Of a stretch of 64,000 bases of DNA, positions 1 through 9,600 are shown in pieces (the first letter of the stretch is position 1; each line of letters starts with the position of its first letter). Source of the DNA: Chitinophaga solisilvae (GTDB taxonomy: Bacteria; Bacteroidota; Bacteroidia; Chitinophagales; Chitinophagaceae); contig NZ_JAABOK010000003.1 of NCBI RefSeq assembly GCF_009928525.1, positions 62,001-126,000 on the forward strand. Direction: 5' to 3'. A program made the translations under genes and the position numbers. The notes under the pieces were generated by a model that saw only the letters and a program-made list of their open reading frames with translations, was not told the DNA's origin and ran no database searches.

Positions 1-986
1 TTTGAAATACGGTCATAGCGCATCAGCTGGAAATAGCTACCCTGGCTGGCCAACGGTGTAAAGCGGGAGTTTTTCATCAGCTCCAGGAAATAGTCCCTTT
101 TCTGCTGATAGAAGGCCGGCAGCTCCAGGTAGTGCGCCGGTGTTTCCAGAAATTTCGCCAGGCCGTACTGCATGGGGGTATTAACAGAAAAGCACAGGTA
201 TTGGTGTACTTTCCGGTATTCTTTTGTCAGGTGCTCCGGTGCAATGCAGTAGCCCATCTTCCAGCCGGTATTATGAAATACCTTTCCAAAGGAAAAGACC
301 ACGAAACTGTTGCGGTAGATGCCGGGATAGCGCAGTGCGCTTTCATGCCTGGCGCCATCGAATACCAGGTGTTCATATACTTCATCAGATAATACCAGCA
401 GGTTGTGTTCCGTCACCAGTTTTTCCAGTTCGGCCATATCTTCCTCCCGCAGCGTACTGCCGGTAGGGTTATGCGGCGTATTTACAATAATCATGCGGGT
501 ACGCGGCGTGATTTTACTCCGTACTTCGTCCCAGCTGATATGGTAATCAGGAAATGAAAGCGGTATCAGTACCGGCTTTCCACCGTTCACCAGCACATTG
601 GGGATATAGCTGTCGTAAGCCGGTTCAAAGATGATAACTTCATCACCCGGATGGATAAACGCAGCAATGGCGGTAAATATAGCGTAGGTGCCACCGGGAG
701 TAATGGTAATTTCTGTGTCCGGATTGATATGCTGCTGGTAAAGATCTTTGATCTTGCCGGCAATAGCTTCCCTGAGCGGTAATAATCCGGGCATGGGTGC
801 ATACTGGTTATGGCCCAGCTGCATGGCTTCATTGACCAGTGCTTTCAGCTCATCGCTGCAATCGTAATCCGGAAATCCCTGGGAGAGGTTGATGGCTTTA
901 TGTTCTGCGGCCAGCGCAGACATGACGGAGAAGATAGTGGTTCCTGTATTGGGTAACTTCGACATACAAATTTGTGAATGAGGCAT
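1..986 (-). CDS. Pyridoxal-phosphate aminotransferase, class I/II (methionine/kynurenine aminotransferase-like), 3' end cut by window edge
   Basis: A PLP-dependent fold-type I aminotransferase. The frame is open from an ATG at 986 to the window edge, about 328 residues, so the C terminus is missing. Translated by eye, it shows the early LSQGFPDY segment, NTPHNPTG near residue 170, LSDEVYEHL near 200 and the Schiff-base lysine in SFGKVFHNTGWKMGY (about Lys235). That set fits the YbdL/kynurenine aminotransferase branch, which uses methionine, glutamine or aromatic amino acids; the substrate is inferred only from this resemblance. A second in-frame ATG at 965 would remove seven residues, and the sequence does not decide between the two. 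It lies 87 bp downstream of manC on the same strand, possibly as the last gene of that transcript. Confidence 0.85.
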   Translation of the reverse strand, partial: MPHSQICMSKLPNTGTTIFSVMSALAAEHKAINLSQGFPDYDCSDELKALVNEAMQLGHNQYAPMPGLLPLREAIAGKIKDLYQQHINPDTEITITPGGTYAIFTAIAAFIHPGDEVIIFEPAYDSYIPNVLVNGGKPVLIPLSFPDYHISWDEVRSKITPRTRMIIVNTPHNPTGSTLREEDMAELEKLVTEHNLLVLSDEVYEHLVFDGARHESALRYPGIYRNSFVVFSFGKVFHNTGWKMGYCIAPEHLTKEYRKVHQYLCFSVNTPMQYGLAKFLETPAHYLELPAFYQQKRDYFLELMKNSRFTPLASQGSYFQLMRYDRIS

Positions 987-1073
987 GATGAATTATGAGT
1001 CGATGGCGAAGATACAAGCGAAATAATTCAATTACTCCACCGGCAACCCATAATTCATCCTGTAAATTCCTGA

Positions 1074-2165
1074 CTAGAGGAATTTTTCTCCTTTGTTGCG
1101 CTTTATTTCCGCAACGTATTCCTTGATCTGTTGTTCGTTATCTTTTTTGCAGATGAGTAATACATCGTGCGTATCGATGACGATGAACTCATCCAGCCCC
1201 TGCAGCAGTACCAGCTTATCGTTAGGTACTTTCACCATACATTTGGTAGCGTCTATTACCACTACGTTTTTGCCCTGTACGGCATTGCCGAGGTAATCCT
1301 TTTCCAGGTTTTCGTAGGCGGATGCCCAGGTGCCGAGGTCGCTCCAGCCGAAATTGGAAGGGATCACGTAAACGTTATCTGCTTTTTCCATGATACCGTA
1401 ATCGATGGAGATGTTGGTACACTGCGGATATACGGTTTCGATCACTTCTTTTTCCTCCGGGGTATTGAGTGCGTAGGTACTTTGTTCAAACAGCTCATCA
1501 ATTTCCGGCAGGTATTCCTTGAAGGCGGCGAGGATGGTTTTAACATTCCACACAAAGATGCCTGCATTCCACAGGAAGTCCCCACTTTGCAGGAATGTTT
1601 TCGCGAGTTCCAGGTTCGGTTTTTCCGTGAATGTTTTCACCTGGTATACATTGTCTGCCACCTGTTGCGGTTCAAACTGAATATAGCCGTAACCGGTATC
1701 AGGCCGGGTCGGTTTGATACCCAGGGTAAGCAGGGCGCTATGCTTCTGTACAAACAGGAGGGCATTGAGGCAGGCGGAGGTGAAAGCCGGACCGTCTACG
1801 ATCAGGTGATCTGCCGGCGCACAGATAATGTTGGCCAGCGGGTCCTGTTTATGAATTTTATGAGAGATATAAGCCACGCATGGCGCCGTATTTTTCCGGG
1901 ATGGCTCGCATACAATATTGGCAGTTTGCAGCTCCGGCAATTGTTCTGCCACTTTGGAAGCATATTGCTGATGGGTAACCACGAATATGTTTTCCCTGGG
2001 GATGAAGTTGGCAAAACGTTCATACGTCCATTGGAGGAGGGTTTTCCCGGTATTCAGAATATCCAGGAACTGCTTGGGATTGTCTGTCCGGCTCTGGGGC
2101 CAAAAGCGGCTGCCTATTCCCCCGGCCATTATTGCCACATAAAAGTGGCTGTTCAGCTGTGTCAT
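1074..2165 (-). CDS. manC: Mannose-1-phosphate guanylyltransferase
   Basis: Makes GDP-mannose from mannose 1-phosphate and GTP, the activated sugar for GDP-fucose, rhamnose and mannose-containing surface polysaccharides; cytoplasmic. The nucleotidyltransferase signature is at residues 14-34 (GGIGSRFWPQSR followed by NPKQFL). PADH is at 117-120, TGYGYI at 157-162, FTEKP at 179-183 and WNAGIF at 199-204, in the order expected for the family. At 363 residues it is the short form, without the C-terminal phosphomannose isomerase domain of bifunctional enzymes. It starts 2 bp after the kdsD stop codon, so the two are almost certainly cotranscribed. Confidence 0.93.
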   Translation of the reverse strand: MTQLNSHFYVAIMAGGIGSRFWPQSRTDNPKQFLDILNTGKTLLQWTYERFANFIPRENIFVVTHQQYASKVAEQLPELQTANIVCEPSRKNTAPCVAYISHKIHKQDPLANIICAPADHLIVDGPAFTSACLNALLFVQKHSALLTLGIKPTRPDTGYGYIQFEPQQVADNVYQVKTFTEKPNLELAKTFLQSGDFLWNAGIFVWNVKTILAAFKEYLPEIDELFEQSTYALNTPEEKEVIETVYPQCTNISIDYGIMEKADNVYVIPSNFGWSDLGTWASAYENLEKDYLGNAVQGKNVVVIDATKCMVKVPNDKLVLLQGLDEFIVIDTHDVLLICKKDNEQQIKEYVAEIKRNKGEKFL

Positions 2166-2167
2166 TG

Positions 2168-3142
2168 CTATATAATTCCTTCTCTGATTAAATCATGTAA
2201 ATGAATAATACCAGTATACCGGGTACCGTCCATCGCCAGCAGCTGGGTAATATCGTTCCGGCGCATCATTTCCAGTGCGTTGATGGCCAGTTCATCCTGC
2301 TGGATGGTTTTCGGGTTGACCGACATGATATCTTTAGCTGTTACAGAAGCGGTGGAAACGCTCTTTTCCAGCATTCTGCGCAGGTCACCATCTGTTATGA
2401 TTCCCTGCAACTGCCCGTTTTCATCCAATACAGCCGTAACGCCCAGCATTTTGGAAGAAATTTCCACAATAACTTCGCGGAGAGAGCTGGTAGTCAGTAC
2501 CTGCGGTGCCTGATGCAGCCTGCTCAGATCAGCTACCTTAAGATACAGTTTCTTACCGAGGGCGCCGCCGGGGTGAAACTTGGCAAAATCTGCTGCCGTA
2601 AAACCGTGCCATTCGATCAGGCAGACCGCCAAAGCGTCGCCCATTGCCAATTGGGCAGTGGTACTGGTAGTAGGCGCCAGGTTATTGGGACAGGCTTCCT
2701 GACTTACCGTGGTATTCAGTACGTAATCCGCTTCCTGTGCCAGGAAAGATGACGTATTTCCGACCATGGCAATCAATACGTTACCAAAATTCTTTACCAG
2801 TGGAACCAGTACTTTTACTTCTGCAGAAGTACCACTCTTGGAAATACACATGACAATATCGTTCTGGCGTATCATGCCAAGATCCCCATGGATCGCATCT
2901 GCAGCATGCATAAAAAGAGCGGGGGTGCCCGTGGAATTTAATGTCGCCACTATCTTCTGGGCGATGATAGCGCTTTTACCAATTCCGGTAACAACCAGCC
3001 GGCCATTGCAGGTGGCAATAAGTTCCACCACCTTTTCAAAATCTGCATCTATAAACTGCTGCAAATCATTAATAGCCGTTGCTTCCATTGCTATCGTGCG
3101 CCTGGCTACTGCTCCTATGTTAATGGTTACATTATTTTTCAT
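2168..3142 (-). CDS. kdsD: D-arabinose 5-phosphate isomerase (KpsF/GutQ family)
   Basis: Interconverts ribulose 5-phosphate and arabinose 5-phosphate, the first step toward Kdo for lipid A/LPS core. The 324 residues hold an N-terminal SIS sugar-isomerase domain (about 35-180, with GIGKS at 53-57 and HGDLGM at 85-90) and two C-terminal CBS domains (about 200-324), the standard layout and length. It is the first gene of a minus-strand group with manC. A TAAATTTG box (a Bacteroidota -7 type element) lies only 9 nt before the start codon, implying a very short leader if it is used. Confidence 0.92.
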   Translation of the reverse strand: MKNNVTINIGAVARRTIAMEATAINDLQQFIDADFEKVVELIATCNGRLVVTGIGKSAIIAQKIVATLNSTGTPALFMHAADAIHGDLGMIRQNDIVMCISKSGTSAEVKVLVPLVKNFGNVLIAMVGNTSSFLAQEADYVLNTTVSQEACPNNLAPTTSTTAQLAMGDALAVCLIEWHGFTAADFAKFHPGGALGKKLYLKVADLSRLHQAPQVLTTSSLREVIVEISSKMLGVTAVLDENGQLQGIITDGDLRRMLEKSVSTASVTAKDIMSVNPKTIQQDELAINALEMMRRNDITQLLAMDGTRYTGIIHLHDLIREGII

Positions 3143-3151
3143 GACGATTTA

Positions 3152-3159
3152 CAAATTTA
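3152..3159 (-). promoter_or_regulatory. Putative -7 promoter box (TAnnTTTG) for kdsD-manC
   Basis: On the minus strand this reads TAAATTTG, an exact match to the Bacteroidota -7 consensus TAnnTTTG. It ends 9 nt before the kdsD ATG. No clear TTTG/TTG -33 element is present 17-21 nt upstream, so the call is tentative. Confidence 0.4.
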
Positions 3160-3300
3160 TCATTTTTTAGTCAGCGCCGGTGCGGTCATGTAATTAATAT
3201 TGCCACTCCGCGCTTTTTTAAGTAACTTCGTGTCCCCTAAAAAACATATAGAACTATTTCATCATTTGTGATTCTTTAGAGTTTAGAGTTTACTGTTTTT

Positions 3301-3308
3301 TAAATTTG
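3301..3308 (+). promoter_or_regulatory. Putative -7 promoter box (TAnnTTTG) before recQ
   Basis: TAAATTTG matches TAnnTTTG. It ends 6 nt before the ATG at 3315, so transcription would begin at or next to the start codon. The alternative in-frame ATG at 3339 would leave a leader of about 24 nt. Confidence 0.35.
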
Positions 3309-3314
3309 AATGCA

Positions 3315-5516
3315 ATGGCTGTTGTAAAGGTAAGTTTGATGGATGCATTACGCGAACACTTCGGGTTCGATTCCTTTAAGGGAAATCAGGAGATCATTAT
3401 TAAAAGCATCCTATCCGGAAAAGATACTTTTGTTATCATGCCAACCGGCGGTGGTAAATCCCTTTGTTACCAGTTACCCGCACTGATGAGCCCCGGTTGT
3501 GCCTTAATTGTTTCTCCGCTCATTGCTTTGATGAAAAACCAGGTAGACCTGGTTCGCGGATACAGCAGCAAGGATAACGTAGCACACTTCCTCAACTCTA
3601 CCCTTTCCAAAGCGCAGATCAAAAAAGTAAAAACAGATCTGCAAACAGGGAAAACCAAACTGCTTTACGTAGCACCGGAAACATTAACCAAACAGGAAAA
3701 CCTGGACTTCTTCCGCGAACTGGAAATATCCTTCATCGCGGTGGATGAAGCACACTGTATTTCTGAATGGGGACACGACTTCCGGCCCGAATACCGCCGC
3801 CTGAAGGAGATGATTGAGCAGATCAGCGACAAACTGCCCATCATTGCCCTGACAGCGACTGCTACCCCCAAGGTACAAAGCGACATCGTAAAAAACCTGG
3901 GATTAAATAATCCCAACATATATATCTCTTCCTTTAACCGTCCAAACCTGTACTACGAAATCAGGCCCAAACGCAAGAAGGATCAGACCATCAAGGATAT
4001 TGTAAAGTTTATTCACCAGCATAAGGGGAAAAGCGGCATTATCTATACCCTCAACCGTAAAACCACAGAGGAACTGGCTGATATGCTCAGCGCCAACAAC
4101 ATCAAGGCGGTAGCTTACCATGCCGGCCTGGACCCCACTACCAGGGCTCAGCGCCAGGATATGTTCCTCCACGAAGATACCGAGGTAATTGTTGCCACGA
4201 TCGCCTTCGGAATGGGTATTGACAAACCCGATGTACGCTTCGTCATACACTACAATATCCCTAAAAGCCTGGAAAACTATTACCAGGAAACAGGACGCGC
4301 CGGACGCGATGGCCTGGAAGGACACTGCGTATGCTTCTACTCCCACAAGGATGTACAGAAGCTGGAACACCTCATGCGCGACAAACCATTGAGCGAACGC
4401 GAGATGGGCGCCCAGCTCATTAACGAAACCGTTGCCTATGCGGAAAGCGCCGTGTGCCGCAGAAAAGTGATCCTGCACTATTTCGGAGAAAAATATGAAA
4501 CGGAAAGCTGCGGCCAGTGCGACAACTGCCGCAACCCGAAAGAAAAAATAGAAGTGAAAAACCGCGTGGTGATTGTGCTGAAAGCCATCCGTGCGCTGGA
4601 AGAACGCTTCGGTTCAGACTATGTCGTAAACGTTATCACCGGTAAAACCAGTCCGCAGATATCTACCTATCGTCACGATCAGCTCGACGTATTCGGTGAA
4701 GGAAAGGACTTCGATGAACACTTCTGGAATTCCCTCATGCGCCAGATGATGCTGGAAGGACTGATAGAAAAGGATATTGAAGAATACGGCCTGCTCAAGG
4801 TGACAGACAAAGGCAGGAAATTCCTCAAGAAACCTTACTCCATCATGGTGGCGCTGAATCACCAGTTTGATGAAGAAGGCCACGATGAAGATGAGGAAGC
4901 TACCGCAGAAGCCCTGGCTTCCGCAGATCCCGCGCTGTTTGAAATGCTGAAGGAACTGCGTAAGAAAGTAGCCAAGGAAAAAAACCTGCCTCCTTTCGTT
5001 ATCTTCCTGGAAACATCCCTGGAAGATATGGCTACACAATATCCTACCACCGTACAGGAACTGGAAAAAATCCAGGGGGTGAGCAAAGGCAAGGCAATCC
5101 GCTATGGTAAACAGTTTGTGGATGTTATCTCCAAATACGTGGAAGAAAATAACATCACCAAACCGGACGACTTCGTGATGAAGAGCGTGGTGAATAAAAG
5201 CGGTATGAAAGTTTTCATTATCCAGAATATCGATAAAAAGATTCCGCTCGAAACCATTGCCAAAAGCAAGGAACTCAGCATCTCCGAACTGCTGGATGAA
5301 ATGGAAACCATCGTTGCCAGCGGCACCAAACTGAACCTGGACTATTGCCTGGATGAAGAACTGGACGATTATGCCCAGGACGAAATCATGGAATATTTCA
5401 AGGGCTGCGAAACCTCCAGCCTGGCGCTTGCCCGGGAAGAGCTCATCGAAAACGATTACTCCCTGGAGCAGCTGAAACTGATGCGTATTAAGTTCCTGGT
5501 GGTGTATGGCAACTAG
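3315..5516 (+). CDS. recQ: ATP-dependent DNA helicase RecQ
   Basis: A 3'-5' superfamily 2 DNA helicase for recombination and fork repair. From the ATG at 3315 (733 residues): Walker A TGGGKS at 44-49, DEAH box at 144-147 followed by CISEWGHDFRPEY, a helicase C domain with the arginine motif in QETGRAGRDG, then a zinc-binding cysteine set ending in CGQCDNC, a winged-helix RQC region and an HRDC domain around residues 540-620. About 110 further residues follow the HRDC domain, probably an extra helix-turn-helix-like tail. The frame is also open from a TTG at 3306, which I reject in favour of ATG. ATG 3339 is a possible alternative because the promoter-like box sits so close. The next gene starts 35 bp downstream on the same strand. 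Confidence 0.95.
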   Translation: MAVVKVSLMDALREHFGFDSFKGNQEIIIKSILSGKDTFVIMPTGGGKSLCYQLPALMSPGCALIVSPLIALMKNQVDLVRGYSSKDNVAHFLNSTLSKAQIKKVKTDLQTGKTKLLYVAPETLTKQENLDFFRELEISFIAVDEAHCISEWGHDFRPEYRRLKEMIEQISDKLPIIALTATATPKVQSDIVKNLGLNNPNIYISSFNRPNLYYEIRPKRKKDQTIKDIVKFIHQHKGKSGIIYTLNRKTTEELADMLSANNIKAVAYHAGLDPTTRAQRQDMFLHEDTEVIVATIAFGMGIDKPDVRFVIHYNIPKSLENYYQETGRAGRDGLEGHCVCFYSHKDVQKLEHLMRDKPLSEREMGAQLINETVAYAESAVCRRKVILHYFGEKYETESCGQCDNCRNPKEKIEVKNRVVIVLKAIRALEERFGSDYVVNVITGKTSPQISTYRHDQLDVFGEGKDFDEHFWNSLMRQMMLEGLIEKDIEEYGLLKVTDKGRKFLKKPYSIMVALNHQFDEEGHDEDEEATAEALASADPALFEMLKELRKKVAKEKNLPPFVIFLETSLEDMATQYPTTVQELEKIQGVSKGKAIRYGKQFVDVISKYVEENNITKPDDFVMKSVVNKSGMKVFIIQNIDKKIPLETIAKSKELSISELLDEMETIVASGTKLNLDYCLDEELDDYAQDEIMEYFKGCETSSLALAREELIENDYSLEQLKLMRIKFLVVYGN

Positions 5517-5551
5517 GATATTATTCTGAAGAACAACGAAACCGTGCTATT

Positions 5552-6316
5552 ATGAGCATTCAAAGAATACAGGAAACCATTGCAGATACAAGACAACAGG
5601 TAGTATCACATCCGCTCTATGCTTCCCTTGAAACCCTCGACGATATCCGGGTATTTATGCAGTACCATGTATATGCGGTATGGGATTTTATGTCGCTGCT
5701 GAAAGGGCTGCAGCAACAGCTGACCTGCGTAAATGTACCCTGGGTACCTACCGGCAGCGCTGCTACCCGCTATCTCATCAATGAAATTGTAACCGGAGAA
5801 GAAAGCGATGTGGATATGAATGGCAACCGATGCAGCCATTTCGAACTATACGAGCAGGCGATGCAGCAGGCAGGGGCCAACACCAGCGCCATACAGGCCG
5901 TTATTTCGGCTGCCGCCGCCGGTACACCCGTACATGCCATCCTGGAACAAACAACGCTTCCTGAGGCTGTAAAAGGCTTTCTCGGCTTTACCTTCGACGT
6001 TATTGCCACCGGCAAGGCACATGTTATGGCCGCCGTATTTACATTCGGCCGCGAAGATCTTATCCCCGATATGTTCTATGCACTGGTGAAAGACCTGGAT
6101 CAGAAATTCCCCGGAAAGCTGACCACCTTTATCTATTACCTGGAAAGACACATAGAAGTAGACGGCGATCATCATAGTCAGCTGGCCATGCAAATGGTAC
6201 AGGAACTCTGCGGTAACGACAGCAATAAATGGGAGGAAGCAGCTCAATATGCCCGCCAGTCACTGGTTTGGAGACGTCAACTATGGAGCGGCATCCTGTC
6301 TGAAAAAGTTATCTGA
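5552..6316 (+). CDS. DUF3050 (heme-oxygenase-fold) family protein
   Basis: A 254-residue soluble protein with the features of the DUF3050 family: an N-terminal HPLYASLETLDDIRVFM segment, the QYHVYAVWDFMSLLKGLQ stretch, and conserved acidic and histidine residues in EIVTGEESD, SHFELY and the C-terminal ERHIEVDGDHHS motif. The spacing of histidines and acidic residues resembles heme-oxygenase-fold, metal-binding helical proteins; the biochemical role is not known to me. It follows recQ by 35 bp on the same strand, so they may share a transcript. The coding sequence ends about 20 bp before the tRNA-Phe promoter. Confidence 0.75.
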   Translation: MSIQRIQETIADTRQQVVSHPLYASLETLDDIRVFMQYHVYAVWDFMSLLKGLQQQLTCVNVPWVPTGSAATRYLINEIVTGEESDVDMNGNRCSHFELYEQAMQQAGANTSAIQAVISAAAAGTPVHAILEQTTLPEAVKGFLGFTFDVIATGKAHVMAAVFTFGREDLIPDMFYALVKDLDQKFPGKLTTFIYYLERHIEVDGDHHSQLAMQMVQELCGNDSNKWEEAAQYARQSLVWRRQLWSGILSEKVI

Positions 6317-6336
6317 AAAAAAATTTCAACAAAAAT

Positions 6337-6366
6337 TTTGTAAATATAAATTTTGTCTTACTTTTG
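6337..6366 (+). promoter_or_regulatory. Promoter of tRNA-Phe
   Basis: A TTTG at 6337-6340 and a TACTTTTG (TAnnTTTG) at 6359-6366 are separated by 18 nt. This is close to the Bacteroidota -33/-7 arrangement. The tRNA begins 37 nt further on. Confidence 0.65.
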
Positions 6367-6403
6367 CAATCCCTTCACGAGAGGGACACACACAAAAGAA
6401 GAT

Positions 6404-6476
6404 GGTGGGATAGCTCAGTTGGTAGAGCAAAGGACTGAAAATCCTTGTGTCGCCGGTTCGATCCCGGCTCCTACCA
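6404..6476 (+). tRNA. tRNA-Phe (anticodon GAA)
   Basis: A complete 73-nt cloverleaf can be drawn. The acceptor stem GGTGGGA pairs with TCCTACC with one G-T wobble and discriminator A at 6476. The D arm is TAGCTCAGTTGGTAGAGCA, the anticodon loop CTGAAAA gives anticodon GAA (Phe), and the T arm contains GGTTCGATCC. CCA is not encoded. It stands alone, with its own promoter upstream and a strong terminator directly downstream. Confidence 0.97.
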
Positions 6477-6480
6477 CACA

Positions 6481-6520
6481 AAAGGGAACATTACTGTAAA
6501 AAGTATTGTTCCCTTTTTCT
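6481..6520 (+). terminator. Rho-independent terminator of tRNA-Phe
   Basis: AAAGGGAACA (6481-6490) pairs with TGTTCCCTTT (6507-6516). An inner TACT/AGTA stem and a T-rich tail follow. The rest of the gap up to 6663 shows only a promoter-like box. Confidence 0.85.
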
Positions 6521-6651
6521 TTTTCCCACATCTGCTTTCTTCTCCCCATTTCTTCCTTTCTCCTGTTATATCATCAGCTGCAGGCATATTAACTTTCTGG
6601 TGACTAGATAGCATCATTGCTGATACCTCCTGCCTTATTACTGTACTTTAC

Positions 6652-6659
6652 TATTTTTG
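6652..6659 (+). promoter_or_regulatory. Putative -7 box (TAnnTTTG) directly before the TraB/GumN gene
   Basis: TATTTTTG matches TAnnTTTG and ends only 4 nt before the ATG at 6664, so the transcript would be almost leaderless. No -33 element is evident at the usual distance. Confidence 0.3.
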
Positions 6660-6663
6660 TTAT

Positions 6664-9600
6664 ATGCTCTATTCCTATATAAATCCCCGCCCCGGGACCC
6701 ATACAAACTTTCCCTGTCTGATAGGTTTATTATTGTTACTGCTGCTGCCTGCCGCCACACTGCAAGCCCAGCATACAGGGAAACCCAGCTACCAGCTGCT
6801 ATGGCGCATTGATGCTCCCGGCAGCACCACTCCTTCCTACCTGTTCGGCACCATGCACATGACCGACCGCAGAGTATTTGAATTCAGTGATTCTGTCCTC
6901 ATCGCACTGCGGAATACTTCTTCCTTTGCCATGGAAGTAGATATGGATTCTATCATGTCCTATATGTTCTCACCACATGGCCCCATGCTGGATACAGTAA
7001 ACCATATGCGCCGCCTCCTGAACAAGGATGAATACCGTTATGTGGACAGCCTTATCATTGAAAAAACAGGCGCCCCCATCGAAAAACTCTATGTAAAACG
7101 ACTGTGGTTCATTGAAAAGCTACTGCTCGATGAAGAACAGGCGCTTAAAAATGCTAACCCCGACCAGAAAACAGAACATACATTTCTCGATGGATGGCTG
7201 CATCAGAAAGCCACCATTCTGGAAAAGCCGGTACATAGCCTGGAAAGGATGCAGAATCAGCTGCACTTTATGAGCGCTGATGTGTCTGATGTACAGAAAG
7301 ATGTATTCCTCTGGAACATCGGCTACACGGAAGCCGGAAACAGCCATGCAAAGGAAAAATCTGAGCGGTTCAATACACGGGTAACACTCCTCGATTCGCT
7401 CGTTAACATCTATCACACTGCCAATCTGCAGAAAATAGGTGACGTGGTCAACTCCTGGGGCGAAAGTACGGAAGGCCCCGGCCTCCTGCAACGCAACCTT
7501 GAAATGACGGACAACCTCACCACCCTGATCAGCAAGGGATCCGTTTTCGCAGCTGTAGGCGTTGCACACTTACCCGGAGAAAAAGGTATACTCTCCCTGC
7601 TCCGCTCAAAAGGATTTACAGTTACCGCTGTGAAAGCTGACTTTACCGGTGTGGCCAGACGCGAACGCCAGCGGCTGGACAGCGTGAAAGGTTATCCGCT
7701 GAACAAAATAGCTGAAGGATACAGCGTCATGCTGCCCGGTACACCAATAGCCTACCAGCTGCCAAACATTAACCGTAAAATGTATATCGGCAACGCCAGC
7801 AAGGAAACCGGCTTCGCTCTGGCAATGGATATAGCTTTGCTGGGATCAGATAAAACAGGCCTCGTGAATATGATGCTCACCAATATGGCCCGCCAGAGCA
7901 ACGGAGTACTGAAAAAATCCTATCCTGTCTCCTACCGCAACCTGCCAGGTACGGAAGCAGTGATGATGAACGGACAAATACCATTCTATGTCCGCATATT
8001 CATCCTCAACAACCGGGCTTTTATGTTTATGCATGCCTCTGAAGAAAAAGACAGCACCGCCAGGATTAACTTCTTCAGATCGGTACGCTTTTATGATATT
8101 GTAAGACCGGCTACTGTTTATACTACCCTGCCTAACCCGCAGCTGGGGTTCTCTGCGCTCCTGCCATCTACCTATAATCATGTTAATACAGGCAGCAATA
8201 AACAAGCACGCCCCGAAGAAATATTTACAGCCCTTGATAACGCCAATAGCATTTCCTACGTAATACGGGTAGAAAAAATGCAAAGCGGCTACTATAATAC
8301 AAATGATAAAAAAATACTGGAAGATCTCCGCAATAACCTCCTTGAACAGGATAGCAGCATTGTACAGATAGATTCCACCGTCACGGAACAACATGGCCTG
8401 CCGGTATATAACCTGGTTTTCAAGCATCCTACCGGCTTCATTTCCCGCCTCAGTTTTATTCCCCGCGGTAACATTGCCTACTGCCTGCTTTGTATTTATA
8501 ACGGTACAAGCACCGATAGCAGCTACTGGAAACGCTTCCGCGAGGAATTCCAGATACTGCCGCTGGCAGCCAAAGCGCCGGTAGTGCCTTTCATGGCGGC
8601 AGACAGCAGCTTTTCCATAGCAGGCCCGGCACTATTTACCGGAGGACCTCTCGGAGAACAAAATACAACATCGCCGGTACAGGTAGATTACTACACCTCC
8701 ATGGACAGCGCTTCTCATTCCATGTACATAGTAGAAGTAGATAAATACAGCCCGTATTTCCACAATGACCCTGACAGCATTCTGCAATCATATCTGTTTC
8801 CGGCAGACACCAATTTCATTGTTGCCGATAACCGTAAATCCGTCTGGGAAAGCCAGCCGGCCTATGAAACAGTACTGAAAGGAAACAGCAACGGTTTACG
8901 CTGGTACAGGAAGGCCATCGTAGCCGGACATACTGTTTACCGCCTCTCTGTTATTCAGCCGGAGGAACTGGTCAGCAAAGGTTTTGTCCAACAATTCTTC
9001 AGCTCCTTTCACGCCGGTAACAAACAAAAAAATGATACGCGCCGCTTACAGCAGAAGAAACTAAACCTGCTTTTAACTGACCTGCAAAGCACCGATACCA
9101 CCGTATTCAATAGCGCCTGCAGGTATCTGACTCATTTCAGCCCCGACAGCACAGACAGGAATGCCATTATTCAGGTGCTGTCACGTCCGTTCCCGGCAGA
9201 CAAGCAGCACGAAGCCGGCATCAAACTACTGTCATCCCTGGAAAACCTCCCCGGTGATGATGTTGTTCATGCAGCAGAAATCATCTTTACTGATACAAAA
9301 GATACAGAACAGCGGAAAAAAATATTACAGCTGCTCACACGCGGACTGGCATCAGATTCTGCTATCCGCACATTTATAAGACTGGCGCCCGTTCTGCCGG
9401 AAAGTAATACCAGTACACAAAGCATTATCTCTCATTCATTTAAAGTCAACAAACTATATAAACAGTACTTACCTGCTATGATTAATGTGGCAAAACAATC
9501 CGGGAGCTTCCTGCAGGCACTTGTTACTGCTACCTGGAATGATTCCTTATGGATGGCTCCGCAGGCAGATCAATATGAAACGGCTCTGCTGATACCCGCT